Shown: in pieces, positions 33,477 through 41,377 of the stretch | Position numbering within the stretch: position 1 is the stretch's first letter | How the letters are laid out: every line of letters begins with the position of its first letter | Origin: Streptomyces sp. 1331.2 | Lineage (GTDB): Bacteria; Actinomycetota; Actinomycetes; Streptomycetales; Streptomycetaceae | DNA: 64,000 nucleotides | Direction of reading: 5' to 3' | Assembly (NCBI RefSeq): GCF_900199205.1 | Contig: NZ_OBMJ01000001.1 | Location: 248,001-312,000 of the forward strand | Notes under the pieces: generated by a model | Told to the model about the DNA's origin: nothing | The model's input: the letters and a program-made list of their open reading frames with translations, nothing else | Databases searched by the model: none | Made by a program: the position numbers and the translations under genes

Positions 33477-35093
33477 GTGACCATCCGCAGTCTCCGCACC
33501 CTGCTCGCGGACGACCCCGACGTCGGCGCCGGCAACGTCCTGACCGCCCGGATCGCGCTCGGCCTGGACGTCGACGAGCCGCTGCTCACCTTCGACACCC
33601 CGGTGGACGACCACCCCGCCTGGCAGCCGTTCACGCTGCGCGAGCTCGACCGCGCCGTACGGGCCCGCGCCGCCGCCCTGCACGCGCTCGGCATCACCCC
33701 GCGCGACCCGGTCGTGGTCTACGCGAGTGACGCCGACGACCACGTCCTCGCCTTCCTCGCACTGGCCCGGCTCGGCGCCATCCCCGCACTGCTCAACCCC
33801 AACCTGGACGGCGAGCGCGCCGCCCGCTACACCGCCCGGCTCGGCGCGGCCGGCGTCCTCGCCGACCCGGTCCACCTGGCCGCACTGGCCGGCCACGACC
33901 CGGGCGCGCCGCTGCTGCCCGAGATCGCCACCCTCGGCGCGGGCGACCCGGACGCCGCACCGGCCCCGTACCGGCACTGGTCCGGCGACCCGGTGGCGAT
34001 CACCCACTCCTCCGGCACCACCGGGATGCCCAAGGCCGTGGTCCACTCGCACGCGAGCCTGTACGCGGCGATCCGCCACCGGCTGCGGCTGCCCCGCCCG
34101 CAGGGCCAGGACCGGATGCTCAGCGCCCTGCCCGCCCCGCACGCCGCGACCGTGATCGCGCTCAACCTCGCCCTCAGCTCGCACACCCGACTGGCCTTCC
34201 TGTCACGGCAGTCCGGCGACGGCGTACTGGCGGCGATCGAGCAGTGGCGGCCCACCGGGGTGATCGGCTTCGCCGCCACCTGGGCCGACCTCGCCCGCCA
34301 CGACCTCGCCGCCCGGGACCTGACCTCCGTCGCGCTCTGGTGGAACACCGGCGACTGCGCCCACGAGGTGCACATCCGCCGGCTGATCGCCACCGGCAGC
34401 CGGGAGACCGTCACCCGCGCGGGCCGCTCCCGGGTACCCGGCTCCCAGTTCGTGGACGGCCTCGGCTCCACCGAGATGGGCCACTCGCACTTCTTCATCA
34501 CCCACGGGCCCGGCACCGAACGCTACGGCCGCTGCGTCGGGCGCCCGCACGCCTTCGTCGACTGCGAGGTGGTCGGTCCGGACGGCGAACCGCTCGGCCC
34601 CGGCGAGGTCGGCGAACTCGCCACCGCCTCACCGACCTTGGCCCTCGGCTACTGGAACGACTCGGCCACCACCTTCCGCGCCCGGATCCGCGGCCGCTTC
34701 CTCACCGGGGACCTGATGTACCGGGACGAGGAGGGCTACTACTACCACGTCGACCGCGCCGTCGACTCGGTCGAACTCGACGGCGGCAAGCGGCTGTTCA
34801 CCGCGATGTCGGAGGAGCGGGTGCTGGCCGCCTGCCCGGAGGTGCTGGACTGCACGGTGGTGGCCGTCCGGGACGGCGAGCAGGTGGTCACCGACGTGCT
34901 GCTACTCCTCGCCGAGGGCGCCGACCCGTCCGCGGACCACACCGAGGCGGTCGTCGCGGCCCTGGACGAGGCCGCCGCCGCGACCGTCCGGCGGGTGCTG
35001 GTGGTCTCCCCGGACGACATCCCGCTCGGCCCGACCGGAAAGGTCCGCAAGGTCCTGCTGCGCGAGCGCCACCTCGCGGCGGTGGACGCGTGA
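33477..35093 (+). CDS. AMP-forming acyl-CoA/ACP ligase 2
   Basis: A 538-residue ANL-family enzyme. Motifs: ITHSSGTTGMPKAVVHSH, GLGSTEMGHS, FLTGDLMYRDEEGYYYHVDRAVDSVELDGGK (hinge), and PTGKVRKVLL with the catalytic Lys. The length and FTAMSEERVLAACPEV region fit carboxylate-CoA ligases. GTG 33477 follows GGAGGGA by six bases. It overlaps the ketosynthase gene downstream by four bases. With ligase 1 it gives two adenylation activities in the cluster, so two different acids are probably activated (for example aryl and alkyl). Confidence 0.9.
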   Translation: MTIRSLRTLLADDPDVGAGNVLTARIALGLDVDEPLLTFDTPVDDHPAWQPFTLRELDRAVRARAAALHALGITPRDPVVVYASDADDHVLAFLALARLGAIPALLNPNLDGERAARYTARLGAAGVLADPVHLAALAGHDPGAPLLPEIATLGAGDPDAAPAPYRHWSGDPVAITHSSGTTGMPKAVVHSHASLYAAIRHRLRLPRPQGQDRMLSALPAPHAATVIALNLALSSHTRLAFLSRQSGDGVLAAIEQWRPTGVIGFAATWADLARHDLAARDLTSVALWWNTGDCAHEVHIRRLIATGSRETVTRAGRSRVPGSQFVDGLGSTEMGHSHFFITHGPGTERYGRCVGRPHAFVDCEVVGPDGEPLGPGEVGELATASPTLALGYWNDSATTFRARIRGRFLTGDLMYRDEEGYYYHVDRAVDSVELDGGKRLFTAMSEERVLAACPEVLDCTVVAVRDGEQVVTDVLLLLAEGADPSADHTEAVVAALDEAAAATVRRVLVVSPDDIPLGPTGKVRKVLLRERHLAAVDA

Positions 35094-36358
35094 GCGCCGG
35101 CACACGTGCCCGCACCGGCGTCGTCGTCACCGGCATCGGCCTGGTCTCCCCGCTCGGCCGCAAGCCCGCCGAGGTGTTCGATGCGCTGACCGCCGGCCGC
35201 TCCGGCCTCCGGGCCGTACCCGAGGGCCACGCCGCGCACGGCTGGCTGCCCGCCGCCGGGATCGCCCCCGCCGTGGACGGCCGGGAGGTGCTGCCGCCCA
35301 CCGAGACCCGCGGCGTGGACCGCTTCGTGCTGCTCGGCCTGGCCGCCGCCGACGACGCGCTCGCCGACGCCGGCCTGGTGGTCGGCCGGGACGCCGACCC
35401 GCACCGCACCGCCGTGGTGCTGGCCACCGGCGGCGGCGGACTGGAGACCTTCGAGCAGCAGTCGCACCGCCGCCTGGAGCGCGGGCGCCCCGGCGTCAGC
35501 CCGTACCTGCTGCCCGGCATGCTCTCCAACATGGCCGCCGCCCGGGTCGCCATCAAGCACGGCATCCGGGGCTACAGCTCCGCCGTGGTGACGGCCTGCG
35601 CGGCCGGCGCCCAGGCGATCGCCGAGGGACTGCGGCTGATCCGGGCCGGCGACGCCGACGTGGTGGTGTGCGGCGGCACCGAGTCCTCGCTGCACCCCAC
35701 CATCGCCGCCGCCTTCACCAACGCCCGTGCCCTGGCGCAGGGTTGGGCGGACCCGGAGCAGGCAAGCCGGCCCTTCGACAGCCGCCGCAACGGCTTCGTG
35801 CTGGGCGAGGGCAGCGCCGTGCTGGTCCTGGAACGCGCCGAGCACGCCGACGCGCGCGGCGCCGCCGGCTACGCGGACGTCCTCGGCTGGGGCGCCTCCA
35901 CCGACGCCCACCACCCGACCATGCCCCGCCCCGACGGCGGCGGCGCCGCCGACGCGATGCGCACCGCGCTCGCCAACGCGGGCCTGACCCCGGGCGACAT
36001 CGACTACGTGAACGCCCACGGCACCGGCACCCGGCTCGGTGACGTGGCCGAGACCGCAGCGCTGCGCGCCGTCTTCGGCGGGCAGCCGCCCGCGGTCAGC
36101 TCCACCAAGGGCGCCACCGGCCATCTCCTGGGCGCCGCAGGCGCGTTGGAGGCGGCGGTGACCGCCCTGGCGGTGGCGAGGGGGACGCTGCCGCCCACGC
36201 TCAACCTGACCGACCCCGACCCGGCCTGCGAGCTGGACCACGTCCGGGGCGCCGCCCGGAGCACCCCGGTGCGCGCCGCACTGAGCAACGCCTTCGCCTT
36301 CGGCGGCCACAACCTCAGCCTCATCCTCGGCCCGGCCTCCACCCGCACCGCCCGGTAG
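35090..36358 (+). CDS. FabF-type ketosynthase with complete active site
   Basis: A 422-residue beta-ketoacyl synthase. The full triad is present: Cys170 (VVTACAAGAQ), His310 (VNAHGTGTRLGD) and His345 (STKGATGHLLGAAG). It would condense a carrier-bound acyl chain with a malonyl-type extender. It is the only clearly competent FabF-type enzyme in the cluster. No dedicated ketoreductase or dehydratase is nearby, so a beta-keto product that is not reduced is likely, or primary-metabolism enzymes act. It is coupled to ligase 2. Confidence 0.93.
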   Translation: MSAGTRARTGVVVTGIGLVSPLGRKPAEVFDALTAGRSGLRAVPEGHAAHGWLPAAGIAPAVDGREVLPPTETRGVDRFVLLGLAAADDALADAGLVVGRDADPHRTAVVLATGGGGLETFEQQSHRRLERGRPGVSPYLLPGMLSNMAAARVAIKHGIRGYSSAVVTACAAGAQAIAEGLRLIRAGDADVVVCGGTESSLHPTIAAAFTNARALAQGWADPEQASRPFDSRRNGFVLGEGSAVLVLERAEHADARGAAGYADVLGWGASTDAHHPTMPRPDGGGAADAMRTALANAGLTPGDIDYVNAHGTGTRLGDVAETAALRAVFGGQPPAVSSTKGATGHLLGAAGALEAAVTALAVARGTLPPTLNLTDPDPACELDHVRGAARSTPVRAALSNAFAFGGHNLSLILGPASTRTAR

Positions 36359-36413
36359 CTCACGACGGCCGGCCCGATCCTCGACCCGCCCATCCCTCCG
36401 GGGGGAGATCCCG

Positions 36414-37403
36414 TTGTCCATCCAGACCATCACCCACGCCGAGTTCCACTGCGCGGACGCGGACAAGACCGCGACCGAACTCTGCGCCGACTACGGCTTC
36501 ACCGCCGACACCCCGTCGATCGGCCCGGGCGGCACCCGCAGCATCGAACTGCGCCAGGGCACGATCCGGCTGCACCTGACCTCCGCCGCCGCCCCCGAGC
36601 ACCCGGTGGCCGACTTCGTCGCCCGCCACGGGGACGGCGTCGCCGTACTCGCGCTCGGCTGCACCGACCCGCAGGCCGCGCTGGAGCGGGCCGAGCGGCA
36701 CGGCGCCCGGGTGCTGGACCGGGCCGGCGCCCTGATCGCCGGCTTCGGCGACACCGCACTGCGCCTCGTCCCGCTGCGCACCGCCGAGCCGGGCCCGGAG
36801 CCCCGGCTGCTGGACCACCTCGACCACGTCGCGATCTGCCTCCCGGCCGGCCGGCTCGCCGAAGCCGTCCGGTTCTGCGAGGCCGCGCTCGGCTTCCACA
36901 CGATCTTCGAGGAGTACATCGAGGTCGGCGAGCAGGCGATGGACTCCAAGGTCGTGCAGAGCCCGTCCGGCGCCGTCACCTTCACCCTGATCGAGCCCGA
37001 CACCGGCCGCCGCCCCGGCCAGATCGACGACTTCCTCTCCGCCCACGGCGGCGCCGGCGTCCAGCACCTCGCCTTCAGCACCCGCGACATCACCACCGCC
37101 GTACGGACCGTCCGGGCCCGCGGGGTGGAGTTCCTGACCACCCCGGGGGCCTACTTCGACGTGCTGGCCGAGCGCTTCGGCGAGACGGCCATTCCGGTGG
37201 AGACCCTGCGCGACCTGCACGTCCTGGTCGACCAGGACCACGGCGGCCAGCTGTTCCAGATCTTCGCCCGCTCGACACACCCCAGGCGCACCTTCTTCCT
37301 CGAACTGATCGAGCGTCAGGGGGCGGGTACCTTCGGCACCGCGAACATCAAGGCCCTGTACGAGGCCATCAGGCGGCACAGCTCGGCCGCCTCCGCCCTC
37401 TGA
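36414..37403 (+). CDS. hmaS: 4-hydroxymandelate synthase
   Basis: A 329-residue non-haem iron dioxygenase of the HPPD/HmaS family. Iron ligands by alignment are His138 (DHLDHVAIC), His218 (AGVQHLAFST) and Glu297 (FFLELIERQG). The segments QAMDSKVVQSPSGAVTFTLIEP and TPGAYFDVL match hydroxymandelate synthases of glycopeptide clusters better than degradative HPPD. HmaS converts 4-hydroxyphenylpyruvate to (S)-4-hydroxymandelate and CO2, the first committed step of hydroxyphenylglycine formation. TTG 36414 follows a GGGGGGAGA ribosome site. Hmo and HpgT genes in the same cluster support this reading over HPPD. Confidence 0.9.
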   Translation: MSIQTITHAEFHCADADKTATELCADYGFTADTPSIGPGGTRSIELRQGTIRLHLTSAAAPEHPVADFVARHGDGVAVLALGCTDPQAALERAERHGARVLDRAGALIAGFGDTALRLVPLRTAEPGPEPRLLDHLDHVAICLPAGRLAEAVRFCEAALGFHTIFEEYIEVGEQAMDSKVVQSPSGAVTFTLIEPDTGRRPGQIDDFLSAHGGAGVQHLAFSTRDITTAVRTVRARGVEFLTTPGAYFDVLAERFGETAIPVETLRDLHVLVDQDHGGQLFQIFARSTHPRRTFFLELIERQGAGTFGTANIKALYEAIRRHSSAASAL

Positions 37404-37451
37404 TCCCCCGCCCCCGCCCCCCGCCCCCCGCCCCCGAAGGAGGCCCGCACG

Positions 37452-38366
37452 ATGACCGAGACCGCCGAGTTCCGGCTCACCGAGGCCGAGCGCGCCCTGC
37501 TGCCCACCGCCGAGGAGGTGGCCCACTACCGCGAGCACGGCTGGTACCTGTCCCGCCGGCTGTTCAGCGACGAGGAGCTGGACGCCCTGCAGGCCGCCAC
37601 CGAGCTGTACTACGCGGGCCACCGCGACCGCGAACTGCCCGTCCGGCCACCCAGGTTGGCCTCCTGGCAGCCCTCGGACGGGCCCGTCCAGCGGCACAAC
37701 GACTACGTCCACTACGAGAGCGACGCCATCGGCGCGATCCTGCGCAAGCCGCTCGTCGGCGCGGTGGCCGCGCTGCTCGCCGGGGCGCAGGAGATCCGGA
37801 TCTTCCAGGCCACCCTGATCTACAAGCCGCCGGTGCCCGGCGAGCCCAGCAACCAGGTGCCGTGGCACTTCGACAAGCACTACTGGCAGACCAGCACCTC
37901 GCCCGACATGCTCACCGCCTTCATCCCGTTCCACGACTGCCGCGAGGAGAACGGCACCATCACCATGGTCGACGGCAGCCACCGCTGGCAGGAACTGCCC
38001 TCCGGCGAGGACTCCACCCGGCACTTCGCCGACCGCGATCGCGCCGAGCTGGACGGCATCCTGGCCGCCAACGCCGCCCACAACGGGCAGCAGGTACGCA
38101 AGGTCCCGATGCCGATCCCGCGCGGCCACGTCTCCTTCCACCACTGCCGCACCTACCACGGCAGCGGCCCCAACCTGGCCTCCCACCCGCGCCGGGCCGT
38201 CTCGCTGCACCTGCAGGACGGCGCCAACGAGTACCGCCGGCACGACCGGGGCGACGGCAGCCCGGTGGTGTACAACCACGACGTGCTGGTGCGCCGCACC
38301 GCCGACGGCCGGCCGGACTACGCCGACCCGGACTTCTGCCCGGCGATCTGGCGGGGACGGCCGTGA
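37452..38366 (+). CDS. phytanoyl-CoA dioxygenase (PhyH) family oxygenase
   Basis: A 304-residue Fe(II)/2-oxoglutarate enzyme. The metal motif is WHFDKHYW (His-x-Asp), with the distal His and 2-oxoglutarate Arg in FHHCRTYHGSGPN and PRRAVSLHL. ENGTITMVDGSHRW is typical of the family. Members hydroxylate CoA- or carrier-bound acyl groups and many natural products. GAAGGAGG precedes ATG 37452. The stop overlaps the E1 alpha start (GTGA), which suggests a linked role, such as hydroxylation of the acyl part before or after E1 action. The exact substrate is unknown. Confidence 0.9.
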   Translation: MTETAEFRLTEAERALLPTAEEVAHYREHGWYLSRRLFSDEELDALQAATELYYAGHRDRELPVRPPRLASWQPSDGPVQRHNDYVHYESDAIGAILRKPLVGAVAALLAGAQEIRIFQATLIYKPPVPGEPSNQVPWHFDKHYWQTSTSPDMLTAFIPFHDCREENGTITMVDGSHRWQELPSGEDSTRHFADRDRAELDGILAANAAHNGQQVRKVPMPIPRGHVSFHHCRTYHGSGPNLASHPRRAVSLHLQDGANEYRRHDRGDGSPVVYNHDVLVRRTADGRPDYADPDFCPAIWRGRP

Positions 38367-39493
38367 CCGCTCCCCTGATGTCAACGGCCGGGCCCTGCAG
38401 TCCCGCAGCGCCGATCACTACCTCCCCGAGTGCCCCCGCCGCGAGCGACCCCGCCCCGCTCGGCACGCCCGTTGAGCGCTACCGGATGCTGCGGCTGATC
38501 CGCGGCTTCGAGGAGCTGGCGCTCACCCTGGTGAAGTCCGGCGCGATCCCCGGCGGCATCCACCCGTACATCGGGCAGGAGGCCGTCGCGGTCGGCGTCT
38601 GCTCGGCCCTGGGCCCGGCCGACCGGCTCACCAGCACCCACCGCGGGCACGGCCACGTGCTCGCCCGGGGCGCCGCGCCGCACCGGCTGCTCGCCGAACT
38701 CCTCGGCCGGGTCGACGGGTTGAACGGCGGCCGGGGCGGGTCCATGCACGCCGCCGACCTCTCGCTGGGCATCCTCGGCGCCAACGGCATCGTCGGCGCG
38801 GGCGCCCCGATCGCCGTCGGCGCCGCCTGGGCGGCCCGGCAGGCGCAGAACGAGCAGGCACGGAACGAGCAGGCGCAGAACGACCACGCTCGGAACGAGT
38901 GCGAGCCGCGTGGACAACTCCCCGTCGCGGTGGCCTTCTTCGGCGACGGCGCGCTCAACCAGGGCGTCCTGCTGGAGTCGTTCAACCTCGCCGCGATGTG
39001 GCGACTGCCGGTGCTGTTCGTCTGCGAGAACAACGGCTACGCCACCACCCTGCCCGCTGCCACCGCCGTCGCGGGCAGCGCCACCGGGCGGGCGGCCGCG
39101 TTCGGCATCCCCGCCGAGGAGGTGGACGGCATGGACACCGAGGCCGTCCGCGCCGCCGCCCTGCGCGCCGTCCGGCGGGCCCGCGACGGCCACGGCCCCG
39201 GCTTCCTGGAGTGCCGCACCTACCGCTACGAGGGCCACCACACCATGGAGCGCCGGATGAAGCTGCGCTACCGCGCCCCCGAGGAGGTCGAGGCCTGGCG
39301 CGCACGCGACCCGCTCCCCCGGGCCGCCGCCCTGCTCGACCCCGGCGCGGCCGCTGCCCTGGACCGCGCGGTGGCCGAACAGCTCGCCGCCGCCGAGGAG
39401 TTCGCGCTCGGCTCCGAACACCCGGACCCGGCGGGCGCGTTGGACCACCTGTACGCCGACGGGCTGCGACCCCGGGCGGGAGCGACACCGTGA
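38363..39493 (+). CDS. ThDP-dependent 2-oxoacid dehydrogenase E1 alpha-like subunit
   Basis: A 376-residue protein of the PDH/BCDH E1 alpha family. The ThDP motif is FFGDGALNQGVLLESFNLAA...CENNGYA, with GLNGGRGGSMHAADL upstream and the phosphorylation-loop-like YEGHHTMERRMKLRY. It pairs with the beta subunit encoded next. Such pairs appear in phenylglycine clusters (PglB/PglC), where they act on aryl-pyruvate. Here 4-hydroxybenzoylformate from Hmo is an attractive substrate (inference). A four-copy QAQNE-like repeat is inserted before the ThDP motif. GTG 38363 overlaps the PhyH stop; ATG 38378 is an alternative. No E2 or E3 gene is seen. Confidence 0.9.
   Translation: MTAPLMSTAGPCSPAAPITTSPSAPAASDPAPLGTPVERYRMLRLIRGFEELALTLVKSGAIPGGIHPYIGQEAVAVGVCSALGPADRLTSTHRGHGHVLARGAAPHRLLAELLGRVDGLNGGRGGSMHAADLSLGILGANGIVGAGAPIAVGAAWAARQAQNEQARNEQAQNDHARNECEPRGQLPVAVAFFGDGALNQGVLLESFNLAAMWRLPVLFVCENNGYATTLPAATAVAGSATGRAAAFGIPAEEVDGMDTEAVRAAALRAVRRARDGHGPGFLECRTYRYEGHHTMERRMKLRYRAPEEVEAWRARDPLPRAAALLDPGAAAALDRAVAEQLAAAEEFALGSEHPDPAGALDHLYADGLRPRAGATP
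38840..38899 (+). repeat. 4 x 15-bp in-frame tandem repeat in E1 alpha
   Basis: Four imperfect copies of CAGGCGCAGAACGAG encode QAQNE-QARNE-QAQND-HARNE. The insert is hydrophilic and falls between two conserved blocks, probably as a surface loop. Confidence 0.9.
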
Positions 39494-40458
39494 CCAGGCT
39501 CTCCTACACCAAGGCGCTCAACCGGGCGCTGGCCGACGAACTCGCCGCCGACCCGGCGGTCTGCGTCTTCGGCGAGGACATCGGCGCCGGTCTGGCCGGG
39601 CCCACGCTCGGCCTGCTGGAGCGCTTCGGCCCGGGGCGGATCGTCGACACCCCGCTGTCCGAGCAGGCCTTCACCGCGATGGCGGTCGGCGCGGCGCTCG
39701 CCGGCCGGCGGCCCGTGCTGGAGTTCCAGATCCCCTCGCTGCTGTTCCTGGTCTTCGAGCAACTCGTCAACCAGGCCCACAAGTTCTCGCTGATGACCGG
39801 CGGCCAGGCGGCCGTCCCGCTGACCTGCCTGGTGCCGGGGTCGGGCTCCCGGGACGGCTGGGCGGGGCAGCACTCCGACCATCCGTACAGCCTGTTCGCG
39901 CACGCCGGCATCAAGACCGTGGTGCCCGCCACCCCGACGGACGCCTACGGGCTGCTGCGCTCGGCGATCCGGGATCCGGACCCGGTCGTGGTGTTCGCCC
40001 CCGCCGCCGCCCTGCCGGTGCGCGAGACCGTCACCCGGGACCTCGCGCCCGTCCCACTCGGCCGCGCCCGGGTCCACCGGCCGGGCACCGACGTCACCGT
40101 GGTCGCGGTCGGCCACCTGGTGCACGACGCGCTCGCGGTGGCGGAGGAGGTCGCCGTGGACCTCTCCGTCGAGGTGCTCGACCCGCGCACGCTCCACCCG
40201 CTCGACCGGGCCGCGCTCGCCACCTCGCTGGAGCGCACCGGCCGACTGGTCGTGTTCGACGACTCCAACCGCAGCTGCGGCTTCGGTGCGGAGGTGCTGG
40301 CCACCGCCGCCGAGGAGCTGCGCCTGATCGCCCCGCCCCGCCGGATCACCCGCCCCGACGGCGCTGTCCTGCCCTTCGCCCCGGCCCTCGACCGGGCCGT
40401 CCAGCCGGGCCGCGAGCAACTGCGGCACGCACTGTACGGCGTCATGAAGCACCACTGA
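39490..40458 (+). CDS. ThDP-dependent 2-oxoacid dehydrogenase E1 beta-like subunit
   Basis: A 322-residue partner of E1 alpha. Typical blocks are VFGEDIGAGLAGPTLGL, RIVDTPLSEQAFTAMAVGAAL, GIKTVVPATPTDAYGLLRSAIRDPDPVV and the C-terminal transketolase domain (VEVLDPRTLHPLDRAALATSLERTGRLVVFDD). It completes the active site for decarboxylation of a 2-oxo acid. GTG 39490 overlaps the alpha stop. With no lipoyl E2 encoded here, the pair either borrows a housekeeping E2 to make an acyl-CoA or works as a decarboxylase or acyloin-forming enzyme. Confidence 0.92.
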   Translation: MTRLSYTKALNRALADELAADPAVCVFGEDIGAGLAGPTLGLLERFGPGRIVDTPLSEQAFTAMAVGAALAGRRPVLEFQIPSLLFLVFEQLVNQAHKFSLMTGGQAAVPLTCLVPGSGSRDGWAGQHSDHPYSLFAHAGIKTVVPATPTDAYGLLRSAIRDPDPVVVFAPAAALPVRETVTRDLAPVPLGRARVHRPGTDVTVVAVGHLVHDALAVAEEVAVDLSVEVLDPRTLHPLDRAALATSLERTGRLVVFDDSNRSCGFGAEVLATAAEELRLIAPPRRITRPDGAVLPFAPALDRAVQPGREQLRHALYGVMKHH

Positions 40459-40548
40459 CACAGGCACCACCGAATAGTCACCACCGAATCAGGCACCGCT
40501 GACCGATGCGCCGCCGACCGATGCGCCACCGACCGACAAGGAGTCCGC

Positions 40549-41352
40549 ATGTCCGCCAACCGCTACCACTGGGACCGCTCCCACCCCGGACTGACCAGCC
40601 TGCAACGGGCCATCGACCCGCTGCGCCGCGAGGTGGTCGGCCACTCCGTGTACCGCGGGCTCGACAGCATCGAGCGCGTCCGCACCTTCCTGAACAGCCA
40701 CGTCTTCGCCGTCTGGGACTTCATGTCGCTGCTGAAGAGCCTGCAGCGCGACCTGACCTGCGTGGACGTCCCGTGGGTGCCGAACGGCCCGACCGCGAGC
40801 CGCCGGCTGATCAACGAGATCGTGCTGGTCGAGGAGAGCGACGAGCTGGGCGAGGGCTACACCAGCCACTTCGAGCTGTACCTGGAGGGCATGCGCCAGG
40901 CCGGCGCGAACCCCCGCCCAGTGGAGGAGTTCCTGGACCTGCTGGGTGCCGGCACCGCCGTACCGGACGCCCTCAAGACGGCCGAAGTCCCGCAGGCCGC
41001 CGTGGACTTCACCGGCACCACCTGGTCCGTCATCGAGAACGCCCCGGTGCACTGCCGGGCCGCGGCCTTCGCCTTCGGCCGCGAGGACCTGATCCCGGAG
41101 ATGTTCGCCCAGGTGATCGCGATCGACGACCCGGACGGCGTGCTCACCGTCTTCAAGGACTACCTGGCCCGGCACATCGAGGTCGACGGCGAGCAGCACA
41201 CGCCGATGGCGATGCAGATGCTGATCGACCTGTGCGGGGACGACCAGGCCAAGTGGGACTCCTGCGCCGAGACCGTCCGAACCGCGCTGCAGGCCAGGTC
41301 CCGGCTCTGGAGTGCGATCGAGCGCTCCTTCCCGGCCGCCTCGGCCGGGTGA
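40549..41352 (+). CDS. DUF3050 protein, haem-oxygenase-like fold
   Basis: A 267-residue all-helical protein of family DUF3050. Conserved blocks: [43 protein letters not shown], and [20 protein letters not shown]. The Glu and His residues in these helices resemble the metal ligands of haem-oxygenase-like diiron oxidases (HDOs), a fold used for N-oxidation and oxidative cleavage in natural product pathways. The assignment to an active HDO is inference. CAAGGAG precedes ATG 40549. It is the last gene of the plus operon, 90 bp after E1 beta. Confidence 0.8.
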   Translation: MSANRYHWDRSHPGLTSLQRAIDPLRREVVGHSVYRGLDSIERVRTFLNSHVFAVWDFMSLLKSLQRDLTCVDVPWVPNGPTASRRLINEIVLVEESDELGEGYTSHFELYLEGMRQAGANPRPVEEFLDLLGAGTAVPDALKTAEVPQAAVDFTGTTWSVIENAPVHCRAAAFAFGREDLIPEMFAQVIAIDDPDGVLTVFKDYLARHIEVDGEQHTPMAMQMLIDLCGDDQAKWDSCAETVRTALQARSRLWSAIERSFPAASAG

Positions 41353-41377
41353 CGTCCGCCTCGGAGCACTCTGGGCC

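Noticed and set aside
35090..36358. Aryl polyene or other reduced polyene assembly line
   Set aside because: The ligase-ACP-ACP-ketosynthase order is reminiscent of aryl polyene clusters, but no ketoreductase or dehydratase gene is present in the core, so a polyene product is not supported.
36414..37403. Degradative 4-hydroxyphenylpyruvate dioxygenase (HPPD)
   Set aside because: The fold is shared, but specific segments resemble hydroxymandelate synthase, and hmo and hpgT in the same cluster make HmaS much more likely.
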